Shown one piece after another: positions 13,270 through 19,732 of a stretch of 64,000 nucleotides of DNA. Within the stretch, counting starts at the first letter, position 1; every line of letters begins with the position of its first letter. A program made the translations under genes and the position numbers. The notes under the pieces are model-generated. The model saw only the letters and a program-made list of their open reading frames with translations. It searched no databases and had not been told where the DNA came from. Source of the stretch: Blastomussa wellsi (lineage: Eukaryota; Cnidaria; Anthozoa; Scleractinia; Plerogyridae); the NCBI GenBank assembly GCA_947652115.1, contig OX393571.1:16426171-16490170 (forward strand), given 5' to 3'.

Positions 13270-16200
13270 CGATGACGATGATGACGATGGTGATATATTG
13301 CTTTCATAACAGCATTAGTGGATTATATTGACAATTGAAACGGACAGAGCATCACCAACGAGACTGCTAGGTCACACATTTCCATACGTTGCAGTTTCGT
13401 TATCTTGAACATCTCTCTGATCAATTCTCTTTTTGTGAATTCAACTGTTTATTTTAAAACTTTCTCTTTGTAGGTGTTCCGTGGTAACTCAGACAGAAAC
13501 TCCATTGTAGCATATACCTTACTCCGACCAATCAGAGCCCAGTATGTCCGTATTCACCCCAAATCCTGGAGAAGCCACATATCCATGAGAGCTGAACTTT
13601 ACGGATGCCAGAAAGGTACAGATTCCCTTTTTTACCTAACCTATTGCTTAAGGAGATGAAGGTGATTAAAAAATGCCTGTATTGAGAGTTGTTTGGCATA
13701 GAGATGCATAGAGATGAGCGTCTGTCTTGGGGGTGTTTGATTCAGAGAGGTCTCTACATTGAAGAGGTGTCTGAAAAGTATCTTTCTTGGAAAGGGTGAC
13801 TGTGGCTTAATGTCACTATTTTCGCGCTTGTCCCCACTGACTCTAGAGCAAAATAGAGACTGCACAAAGAGAATCTGCTTGTTTGATCAGTATTCATGCT
13901 CTGATGTATTTATAAAAGGGGAATATATAATATATATTAGTAATATATAATATAATATATAATTCTATGTTGCAGAACTGACACGATTTTGTAGCTATCC
14001 ACTTGGCGTCCAAAGCGGTCGAATCAAAAATAGTCAGATCACTGCATCATCCATGTGGAATCGCTACCATGCACCATTCCTTGGACGACTAAAGCGCGTG
14101 CGCGGTGGCCGTTACATGGGAGGCTGGTCAGCTAAACACAACAATCATCACCAGTGGATACAGGTTGATATCGGTCGTATCATCAAGATAACTATGGTAT
14201 CCACTCAAGGAAGGAAGATTGCCAACCAGTGGGTTACTCGTTATACACTTTCATACAGTGTGGATGCTGTGCATTTTGTACCTTACAAACAGAAAGATCG
14301 ACTGAAGGTTTGAAGAATTTTATGATCTCATGTTAGCCAGTTGCTCCTTATAAACGATTCTGTACTGGGCTAAATCTGTTCAGTTGTAAATCGTCTGGAT
14401 TGCTAGCTGCTTGTAAAGAAATTAATGCTGATGATAGGGGAAAATTGTTCAAAATAATTTATAGTTGTGCTTTGTGAATTGTTTATGACATAAAAATTAA
14501 TGTTCCATAACATTCACAGATTTGAATAAACTCGACGTTTTGAATTCTTGGTAATTTTATTGATATAGTATCTTTTATACGGTATTTTATCTGAATGCAT
14601 TGTTTGTGTTCTTTCTTGTTTCTTGCAGTACTTTGTTGGAAACTATGACAGGGCTTCAATTGTCACTCGATCTTTAACTCCACCAATAGTAGCCCGTTGT
14701 GTCCGCATTCACCCACGTGGCTGGTACAGACATATCTCCATGAGGGTCGAACTGCATGGCTGTACTCCAGGTGAGAACGATGTCTTGTCCACTTCTCCAT
14801 CTGTATAGATTTAAGTTGCATTTCGCTTATCCGTATCGGATGAGTAAATTTAAAAGAACATAGTTGTGATCTTGGCATTCAGGGAGCATTACACTGTCTG
14901 CAATAAAGAGTTTCGTAGTGGATATATTTTTACTGAGCAAGATTAGTTGTCATCGAGGACGAAAACGTACTCCAACTATTGAATCGCAAACAAAACAATT
15001 ACAGTACACATGAAAAAGTGGTATTTACTCTTAACTCTTAAGTGGGTGTATCAGTTCAGGTATTTCCTTTCCCTAGTGGTTATTAAATGAGGATGAATAA
15101 AAAAATGCTCGTTAGTTCTGTGTGCCCGTGAATGTGTGGCGGTGTCTTCTTGAAAGCGTTCAAAGAAAATACCAATTGTAACAGGGGTACAATTGAGCGC
15201 AACAGATAGGTGAAGTTGATTCATACTTTTCTTTCCTATTACAGAGCGTTGTGACATCCCACTTGGCTCAGAAGACAGCCGACTGCCCGATGTCTCTTTC
15301 ACAGCATCATCCATCTACAACGCTCACTATGCAGCGTATCAGGGCAGGCTAAATGCCATGCGCAGCGGTTCAAGGTTTGGCTCATGGATTGCAAAGTACA
15401 ACAACAGACGACAGTGGTTCCAGATTGACCTTGGAAACCGAGCAATCGTGATCAAGGTTGGAATTCAGGGACGATATGATGCTAATCAGTGGGTCAAGAG
15501 CTACACAATTGCTTATGGCATGAATGGATTCCACTTCCGCTTCTACAAGGAAGGAGGACGAACAAGGGTATGTTCTGTTGTGATCATAGATTCCATTCTG
15601 CCGTGCGTCGGTTCAGAAATAGATCACTTTTGACGTCAAAATGTGGTAAGAACAAAAAGGTGGCACACAAGGCGTTAGTCGATTGTGTCACTGGTGGTCT
15701 CACCACATTTTGACGTCAGTCTGTGATCTATTACTGAATAGACGCACGGCAACATGGAATCTATGTTTTATATAATAAAGAAACAAAATACAAACGTCAT
15801 CATCCTTTAATAGATCATAGGCAGCAACCAATCAAAATGCGTCCATAATTGGGCTTATTATATAACCATTTATAGAAATTGGTATAGACATGGTGGTATA
15901 CCTTTTCTGTTTTCACGGTCTTGAACATTTCTGTACTGGCCAGCCTAAAGCAGAAATAAGCTGGCAGTTTGACATAGCTGGCGGTTGTAAATGAGTGCAT
16001 GAATCTAAAATTTTAATTTCACTGTCCTGTCCCACCCTTTAAAAATAAACTCGTTATTTCAGTTCACTTCACCTCACCTCACTTCACTAACCCTTATGCC
16101 TCCGCTTGCTCACATGCACTTTTTGTTCCAAACAGGTCTTCCAAGGAAACTCTGAGAGACAGCTTGTGGTTATAAGTCGCTTCCGGTCACCAATCCGCGC

Positions 16201-17520
16201 TCGCTTTATAAGACTCTATCCCAGAACCTGGCATGGTCATTTATCCATGAGGCTTGAGCTCTACGGCTGCAGTAAAGGTAGACATCCACAGTTGCATCCA
16301 AAGAGACGTCGGCCAATAAAAGATCTACAAACTTTATTACATTTCCACCTTGAAAAGTAACCATCATTGCATAAAAGCACTGCTCAATAGCTTTCATATA
16401 ATTGGCCACATTTTGGGGTTTTATCTACGAAATGTTTCCATATTTGGATAGTGGTGGGAGGGCATGTTTAAGTTCGTTGGGGCATTAAAAATTGTGACTT
16501 TCAAGTTTGAATGTAAGTAGAATATTAAAAGTAGTTTAACTACATTCATCTTGATTGATCACTCAGTTCAAAACGTTGTTCATTGTTTTGCGGCAAAGAA
16601 CCCTTCCTATCTCAATGGAGTTTTTACTTTGTTTAACGTCGTGAATCGTCTAAAATACAAGCGATTTTTTCTTTTTTACAGGACACATGTGCAACCGACC
16701 TCTTGGCATGATGACGGGAGGAATTAAAAACTCAGCAATCACAGCATCATCCAAGTGGGATAAATTCCACGCTCCATATTTAGCCAGGCTTAATGCACGA
16801 CGCATGGGCAGATACCAGAGCGCTTGGTCCGCCAGGTAATCATACTGCAGGCTCTTGAATGTTTTGCCACCTTATTAACAAAATATGCTTGGGGTAACGC
16901 CGTCAGTATTCCAAAGTGGCGATCAAATTTCACGATCATCAGCAAATCCAGTTATTTGAGATCCTCGAAAAAACTAGATCCTCCAAATATATTAACGACC
17001 TCAAAGAGGGTTAATCTCCGTGAATGATTCGTCTTTGGTGGTGTAAAGATTACCCCAAACCCAAAGAAACCTTGAAAGAACTCTTTGCCAACGCAGAAAA
17101 ACACCAATGTAAACTGTGATGAAACAAGGATGGCTTTGAATGAGGAAGATGGAGAATTGTTGAGGGAACTAACACCAAGCACTTTTTAGCTAAGTAAGGA
17201 AGTAAAAAAAGTTGTTACTTCCGGACTTTACGGTATCAAAAATTCCATTGTGTAGTGAGTTATAGAATCCAAATTTCAGTATTCACGTTTCCAGTTATCT
17301 AATCAGAACTTCAAAGAAAGCATATAATTATTGTTTCTTTATTCCAAGGCACAACAATCGTTACCAGTGGCTGCAGCTAGACCTTGGCCGACTATCGAAG
17401 ATAATACGAGTTGGTACGCAGGGTAGAGCTATGGCTAGTCAGTGGGTGACCACATACTATCTGTCATGGAGTGTGGATGGAGTGCACTTTGCTAGATATA
17501 GAAAGAACTCCAGAGATGTG
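315..17520 (+). CDS. Multi-discoidin (F5/8 type C) domain protein, partial at both ends, 28 exons visible
   Basis: Tandem discoidin domains with almost no linker: the last Cys of one domain (ELYGC) and the first Cys of the next (CNRPLG) are only about 4-7 residues apart. Each domain carries the family hallmarks: an N-terminal Cys, ITASS, QWLQ(I/V)DLG, ATQGRxDANQWV, a YSxDG-like strand, an F.GN.DR exon start, HPxxW and SMRVE.YGC. Exons run in phase 1 (A start), phase 0 (A/B junction) and phase 1 (B end), so whole domains can be duplicated without a frameshift. The 28 exons sum to 5,532 nt (1,844 codons) without a stop. Discoidin domains bind carbohydrate, phospholipid or protein ligands outside the cell, so a secreted or surface adhesion/recognition role is inferred. 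No signal peptide, membrane segment or other domain lies in the window. I do not recognise the specific gene. The 3' end is missing at a retroelement and assembly gap. Confidence 0.9.
676..892. mobile_element. MITE family 1 copy (TIR AAAGGAGCTACGTCA) in an intron
   Basis: The left end reads aaaggagctacgtca and the right end tgacgtagctccttt, forming an inverted pair. The left arm continues with cactttgaaaaattt. The right arm contains gactcaaaatatcgtgacg, which recurs in the other copies near 27.5, 42.3 and 57.5 kb. It lies between the exons of discoidin domains 0 and 1. There is no coding capacity, so it is a non-autonomous DNA element. Confidence 0.75.
984..1882 (+). CDS. Discoidin domain 1 (exons 984-1273 and 1741-1882)
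   Basis: The A exon (290 nt, the shortest) starts ARCSVPIGLEDKRI and reads ASTYYNRHLAPW, GQWLQV, SSQGRQDANQWVK and FSRDGFNF, ending PKYPK-type at aag|gtatag. The B exon (142 nt) starts VFQANSDRHTIV and ends VDFIGCPI. The domain lacks about 6-7 residues just before the GxW motif compared with domain 4, so one exposed loop is shorter. B also departs from the usual HPxxW, reading LPLTWYGWMSMRV. Its closest relative here is domain 9, which shares the GLEDKRI and ASTYYN signature. Confidence 0.9.
1933..2086. repeat. Foldback-like dispersed repeat in an intron
   Basis: The left end has gagtagccagg and the right end has cgtggctacgccc, an imperfect inverted pair around a G-run/C-run core. The element sits in the intron before the A exon of domain 2. 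No coding content is seen. It looks like a short non-autonomous repeat, but I saw no second full copy in the window. Confidence 0.45.
2120..3059 (+). CDS. Discoidin domain 2 (exons 2120-2427 and 2918-3059)
   Basis: The A exon (308 nt) starts APLCNRPLGLESGRI and contains ITSSSAYN, NQWFKVDFGK, VTQGRRDANQWVK and YSLDTLHW. B (142 nt) starts YFTANRDRVSLAE and ends AEFYGCRS. Like domains 1 and 9, the loop before the conserved Trp is about six residues short (PFCWIAR instead of ...GRYMGGWSAR). QWFKVDFG replaces the commoner QWLQIDLG. The intron between A and B holds an old Penelope-like terminal-repeat fragment (about 2578-2640). Confidence 0.9.
2578..2640 (-). repeat. Decayed Penelope-like terminal-repeat fragment with a hammerhead-like relic
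   Basis: The minus strand at 2605-2632 reads as a decayed form of the motif found intact near 17.8, 55.2 and 60.5 kb: CTGACCA, then AGGGCTAACGCTC, then AAAACATC. The flanking ccaccttagcgaattt corresponds to the ggccaccgtaaagagattc side of the better copies. Two core positions are changed (GA to CA in the CTGANGA box, and GAAA to AAAA), so it is unlikely to be active. Confidence 0.5.
3435..4998 (+). CDS. Discoidin domain 3 (exons 3435-3585, 3931-4102, 4857-4998)
   Basis: The A part is split by an extra phase-2 intron after GGWIAK. A1 (151 nt) starts DPCDVPLGMEDGRI and A2 (172 nt) reads KYNNVRQWLNIDLG and ATQGRYDADQWVT, ending EGRRTK. B (142 nt) starts IFRGNFERNFIV and ends VELYGCRL. The same intron position is used in domain 12. 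The KYNN, QGRYDA and YKEG signature is shared with domain 11. Confidence 0.9.
4484..4707. mobile_element. MITE family 3 copy (ends CAATA..CCATTTTACAG / CTGTAAAATGGCCTATTG)
   Basis: The terminal inverted repeats caataaaccattttacag and ctgtaaaatggcctattg enclose a pair of internal inverted blocks, gaggcttgaggtgacctt and aaggtcaccttcagcctc. A second copy with the same arrangement lies at 61391-61609. It is inserted between the A2 and B exons of discoidin domain 3. No coding capacity. Confidence 0.75.
5554..6196 (+). CDS. Discoidin domain 4 (exons 5554-5879 and 6055-6196)
   Basis: The A exon (326 nt, unsplit) starts GKLCNRPLGMQNGRI and contains ITSSSRWDNNHAPHLARL, GRYMGGWSAR, QWLQIDLG, STQGRPTVNQWVT and SQDGVYF. 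B (142 nt) starts VFQANRDRNTVV and ends VELYGCVI. The A-B intron is only 175 nt. It belongs with domains 8, 10 and 12, which have a Trp in place of the Tyr of SxYN. Confidence 0.92.
6624..7963 (+). CDS. Discoidin domain 5 (exons 6624-6802, 7227-7370, 7822-7963)
   Basis: A is split by a phase-0 intron exactly after QWLQ. A1 (179 nt) starts GRCRVPIGLEDRRI and has ASSSYNSKHGPDRARL and GAWCAQRNNARQWLQ. A2 (144 nt) reads VDVGVMGRLMGVATQGRQ and HQWVM. B (142 nt) starts LFRGNFDRHTTV and ends VEFYGCLA. Domain 7 has the same split with identical exon lengths (179, 144, 142). One extra Cys occurs in GAWCAQ. Confidence 0.9.
8573..9491 (+). CDS. Discoidin domain 6 (exons 8573-8898 and 9350-9491)
   Basis: The A exon (326 nt) starts VRPCAAPVGIAGGRI and contains MTASSSYNVYHGAYLARL, GRYMGAWVAR, NQWLQVALG, ATQGRQDANQWVT and FSQDNMHF. 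B (142 nt) starts YFPGNSDRYTVR and reads FRVVPKGWHSYIALRLE, then LYGCPE. B is the most divergent in the array: SMRVE is replaced by ALRLE. QVALG lacks the usual Asp. Confidence 0.9.
9780..11019 (+). CDS. Discoidin domain 7 (exons 9780-9958, 10395-10538, 10878-11019)
   Basis: A1 (179 nt) starts DKCNMPLGVADRRI and has ITASSYHSFYCGPWNARL and LRQWLQ. A2 (144 nt) begins VDFEAVTHVTGIATQGR and continues FDAEQWVK. B (142 nt) starts LFRGNYDRYVVV and ends VEFYGCII. The intron splits A in phase 0 after QWLQ, as in domain 5. Two additional Cys (FYCG and SWCS) are present beyond the conserved pair. Confidence 0.9.
10652..10850. repeat. Diverged copy of foldback family 4
   Basis: Segments such as acctcagtttcaaaacgag, agtgcgaaactattc and aactcggaaatggc match the better-preserved element at 60993-61165. 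It is located in the intron before the B exon of domain 7. Ends are approximate. Confidence 0.45.
11240..11640. repeat. Cluster of degenerate (A)CTGGATAAC-type repeats
   Basis: Several short related units occur, such as tgcacttccgtggataacga, aaggctggataacgc, ccactggatagcgat and ccactggataac, with inverted forms (ttatccac, tatccagtg). A fragment resembling the start of the Penelope-like terminal repeat (agagggggtaagtttc) lies at 11313-11328. No exon was seen. This is the intron between domains 7 and 8. Confidence 0.45.
11691..12542 (+). CDS. Discoidin domain 8 (exons 11691-12016 and 12401-12542)
   Basis: The A exon (326 nt) starts GPQCNRPIGMENRRI and reads ISASSVWDINHGARLARL, GRTMGAWSAR, HQWLQIDLR, ATQGRSDASQWVT and YSLDGAHF. 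B (142 nt) starts YFDGNRDRNTIK and ends VELNGCPA. In B the usual HPxxW becomes LAKGW, and YGC becomes NGC. Its B exon matches domain 0 best. Confidence 0.92.
12833..13615 (+). CDS. Discoidin domain 9 (exons 12833-13134 and 13474-13615)
   Basis: The A exon (302 nt) starts GRCSLPLGLEDKRI and has ASTYYNHHLAPWLGRIN, WSARVNNARQWLQLNLG, ATQGRRDAHQWVT and YGDGSTF. B (142 nt) starts VFRGNSDRNSIV and ends AELYGCQK. It has the same short loop as domain 1. The A-B intron contains a GTT/GAT microsatellite at 13171-13295. Confidence 0.92.
13171..13295. repeat. (GTT)n/(GAT)n microsatellite
   Basis: A GTT-rich run passes into GAT/GAC repeats in the intron of discoidin domain 9. On the minus strand it gives a spurious His-rich open frame. 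Confidence 0.9.
13976..14770 (+). CDS. Discoidin domain 10 (exons 13976-14307 and 14629-14770)
   Basis: The A exon (332 nt, the longest) starts ELTRFCSYPLGVQSGRI and contains ITASSMWNRYHAPFLGRL, GRYMGGWSAKHNN, HQWIQVDIG, STQGRKIANQWVT and YSVDAVHF. B (142 nt) starts YFVGNYDRASIV and ends VELHGCTP. Its donor gtttga is weak, but phase and length fit. A very A+T-rich tract sits just upstream of its acceptor (13920-13965). Confidence 0.9.
15245..16277 (+). CDS. Discoidin domain 11 (exons 15245-15567 and 16136-16277)
   Basis: The A exon (323 nt) starts ERCDIPLGSEDSRL and contains FTASSIYN, GSWIAKYNNRRQWFQIDLG, QGRYDANQWVK and YGMNGFHF, ending EGGRTR. B (142 nt) starts VFQGNSERQLVV and ends LELYGCSK. 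It is the closest relative of domain 3 in the window, but lacks domain 3's extra intron after IAK. Confidence 0.92.
15585..15765. mobile_element. Foldback element in the domain 11 intron
   Basis: The left arm starts catagattccattctgccg and the right arm ends cggcaacatggaatctatg. The arms stay complementary for about 60 nt (agatcac..tgacgtcaaaatgtggt against accacattttgacgtca..gtgatct). There is no coding capacity. It is typical of a MITE or foldback element. Confidence 0.75.
16682..17520 (+). CDS. Discoidin domain 12, N-terminal exons only (16682-16835 and 17349-17520)
   Basis: A1 (154 nt) starts GHMCNRPLGMMTGGI and has ITASSKWDKFHAPYLARL. A2 (172 nt) reads HNNRYQWLQLDLG, TQGRAMASQWVT and WSVDGVHF and ends RDV at gtg|gtgaga. 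The intron is phase 2 after SAR, as in domain 3. No B exon follows before the retroelement and the N gap, so the domain is broken in this assembly or its B exon is hidden in the gap. Confidence 0.88.
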
Positions 17521-17597
17521 GTGAGAAATGTATTTTTTTTTTTCAGCTAAGCCATGGCCAGCTAGATTACTTGTAGATCCCTAAAGCCTGGTTCACA

Positions 17598-17640
17598 CTA
17601 GCGACATAACGACATAACGACATGGACATAACGACATAAA
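17598..17640. repeat. Short tandem repeat of an 8-9 nt gacataac unit
   Basis: The unit gacataac(ga) repeats imperfectly about four times next to the start of the Penelope-like element. No coding meaning is seen. Confidence 0.6.
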
Positions 17641-17662
17641 GAAAAGATCAATCTTTTCCTTA

Positions 17663-17663
17663 G

Positions 17664-17708
<45 letters not shown>

Positions 17709-17906
17709 GTATAACAATATAATTGGTTTTATCAACTGGGTTGATAATGTCAATTGGCCACCGTAAAGAGATTCAAGTGCTGACGTTTCGAGCGTTAGCC
17801 CTTCGTCGGAGCGAATCAAGGAATTGTGCGTCGTGTGTCTTTATATACAGAAAGATGGAGCTTCGCTATTGGCTGGTGCCTGGTAACGTAAAAACTTGGG
17901 AATAAA
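17663..17906 (-). repeat. Penelope-like element terminal repeat and 3' UTR, with hammerhead-like motif
   Basis: From agagggggtaagtttc onward the sequence is nearly the same as 60346 onward, and part of it recurs inverted at 55.1-55.3 kb. On the minus strand, 17782-17809 shows a hammerhead-like core: CCGACGA, AGGGCTAACGCTC, GAAACGTC. Flanks can form helix I: GCT/AGC next to the core, then GATTC/GAATC. The canonical U at position 4 of CUGANGA is C here. Hammerheads are known from Penelope-like terminal repeats. Confidence 0.7.
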
Positions 17907-18800
17907 TTAGTTGAATGAAAAGCGTTCGTTGATACCGTGAGGATTAAGAGTGCCGATTTGAAAAATAAATTTTTGTTCTAGAGTTTTACGGCTTTCCGTG
18001 TTTCCTTGGTGAAGGGAAAGGCCGCAGACTGCCATATGTTGCTTAGAATGATTTGGGAGATTGAAGTGTCTCGCGACCGGTTTCGATGCATTTTTGTCGT
18101 CTTTCTCTACGTCACGAAGGTGTTCTCGGAATCGGTCGCCAAGTCGTCTCCCTGTTTCGCCGATGTATAACTTTTTGCAAAGAGTGCAAGTTATACAGTA
18201 GATGGCATTGGCTGAGGTACAGGTGAAATGATCAGTGATTTTGATAGATCGCTTGGGTCCCGATATTTTGTCAACGTTGTGAATGAAAGGGCATGTTTTG
18301 CATCGTGCGCGAGCGCATTTAAAAGTTCCGGGTTGATCACTAGTTTGGAATGCACTTCTGACTAAAAAGTTACCTATGTTTTTGTCGCGTTTAAATGAAA
18401 TTAATGGAGGTTGCGAAAAGATTCTACCAGTGTCGGGATCATTTTGAAGTAATTTAAAGTTTTTGAGAATGATGGATTTAACTGCGTGGTTGTGAGGGTG
18501 AAATGTGAGGGTGAATGGAATTCTATCGTTATTTTCTCTCTGTGACGTTTGTAGTGCTGACTGTCGATCAATTTGCTGGGCGCGATGATGGCCCGCTTGA
18601 ACAACAGAAGCAGGATAGCCGCGTTTGTCGAAGAAATTGCACATTTCCTCTGATTTTAAGGAAAAATCAGAGTCGTCACTACAAAGACGGCGAAGTCTAA
18701 GAAACTGAGAATAAGGAATGGCATTCTTGACATGTGATGGATGTGAAGATGAATACAACAAGTAGCTATGAGAATCTGTGGGTTTGTAGTGCACACTGGT
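17907..18800 (-). pseudogene. Penelope-like retroelement ORF, C-terminal part with GIY-YIG endonuclease
   Basis: About 297 codons are readable from the gap edge to a stop at 17907-17909. The visible protein has FFDKRGYP, a Cys pair (CKTC), FTCTSANAIYCITC and the GIY-YIG segment KLYIGETGRRLGDRF, followed by REHL and ARHFNLPNHS, ending INERFSFN. This is the C-terminal half of a Penelope-like reverse transcriptase with its GIY-YIG nuclease. The reverse-transcriptase core should be upstream but falls in or beyond the N gap, so this copy cannot be judged complete. It is antisense to the discoidin gene and follows that gene's last visible exon by about 140 nt. The 20-residue limit prevents quoting more. 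Confidence 0.85.
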
Positions 18801-19000
18801 NNNNNNNNNNNNNNNNNNNNNNNNNNNNNNNNNNNNNNNNNNNNNNNNNNNNNNNNNNNNNNNNNNNNNNNNNNNNNNNNNNNNNNNNNNNNNNNNNNNN
18901 NNNNNNNNNNNNNNNNNNNNNNNNNNNNNNNNNNNNNNNNNNNNNNNNNNNNNNNNNNNNNNNNNNNNNNNNNNNNNNNNNNNNNNNNNNNNNNNNNNNN
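18801..19000. other. Assembly gap of exactly 200 N
   Basis: A run of 200 N. The round size suggests a placeholder of unknown true length. It hides the 5' part of the retroelement and possibly the 3' end of the discoidin gene. Confidence 0.99.
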
Positions 19001-19732
19001 GTTTATATCCGAACACTGCTAAATCAGCTATTCAAAATTGAATAATTCCGGCTAACATTTTCCGCTTGACTTCATTCTTTTAATATTGACGAATGTAAAC
19101 GAGCTGCAGCTGTAGGTAATACCTTTAGCCATTTCACGCTCCACCATGTTCTTCTATTGCCATTTGATCAGCGCATTCGAACAACTAATCGCATTACGTC
19201 GTTTTGTTATACTGCGGCTGCACACTGGTCCTGGGGACTTGTTCGTGGAAAGCAAAGGTACGTGCTGCGGCGTAATGTTGGGAAATATTTGGCAAATCCC
19301 ACGTTCGGCACATTCCAGATTCCTCACATGGGAAAAAAATGCAGCTTTCTTCGTGGTAGAAGTGGAAAAAGAAACTTCTTACGAGCCTCAAAACTTCATA
19401 AAGCGCATCACTTTCACCACAGTAAACATCCACCATCTTGCTTCATGAAACTTGAGCCAATCAAAAAGCTTATAAGAATCAACCGTTATAACATCCAACC
19501 AAAGAACGTGTTAGTTCGCTATTTATTCGCCAGGGTCTTCTGCGGACGCCATTTTGAAACCGCAGATGGCCCTGGGGACGAGACTGCGTCAACGCGTTGA
19601 ATGGCGGGAAAATACAAACCTTTCTTAACTTCGTTTCAGCTGTTCTGTCGCTTTTAAGTTGTCTTCGTTAGTATCCCCAGCGTTTATACAAGAGGAAACT
19701 TGTTTCATCTTATAAGTACAACTCATTTTTAC
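19001..19732 (+). promoter_or_regulatory. Putative LRRC42 upstream/promoter region
   Basis: Between the gap and the first LRRC42 ATG. It contains GCCATTTT at 19548-19555, a YY1-like motif, and GGCGGGAAA at 19603-19611, an E2F-like motif, in a CG-richer stretch. Open frames here (for example 19157-19600) have no recognisable domain and overlap in several frames, so I do not call a gene. Confidence 0.45.

Noticed and set aside
13110..13307. His-rich open frame on the minus strand
   Set aside because: Direct product of the GTT/GAT microsatellite in a discoidin intron.
17521..17580. Poly-T plus cag after the last discoidin exon as an acceptor for a terminal exon
   Set aside because: The intron would be only about 26 nt, and the following sequence is not discoidin-like and stops after a few codons.
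19157..19600. 147-codon open frame upstream of LRRC42
   Set aside because: No domain, overlapping frames are equally open, basic composition without structure; it sits in the likely promoter.
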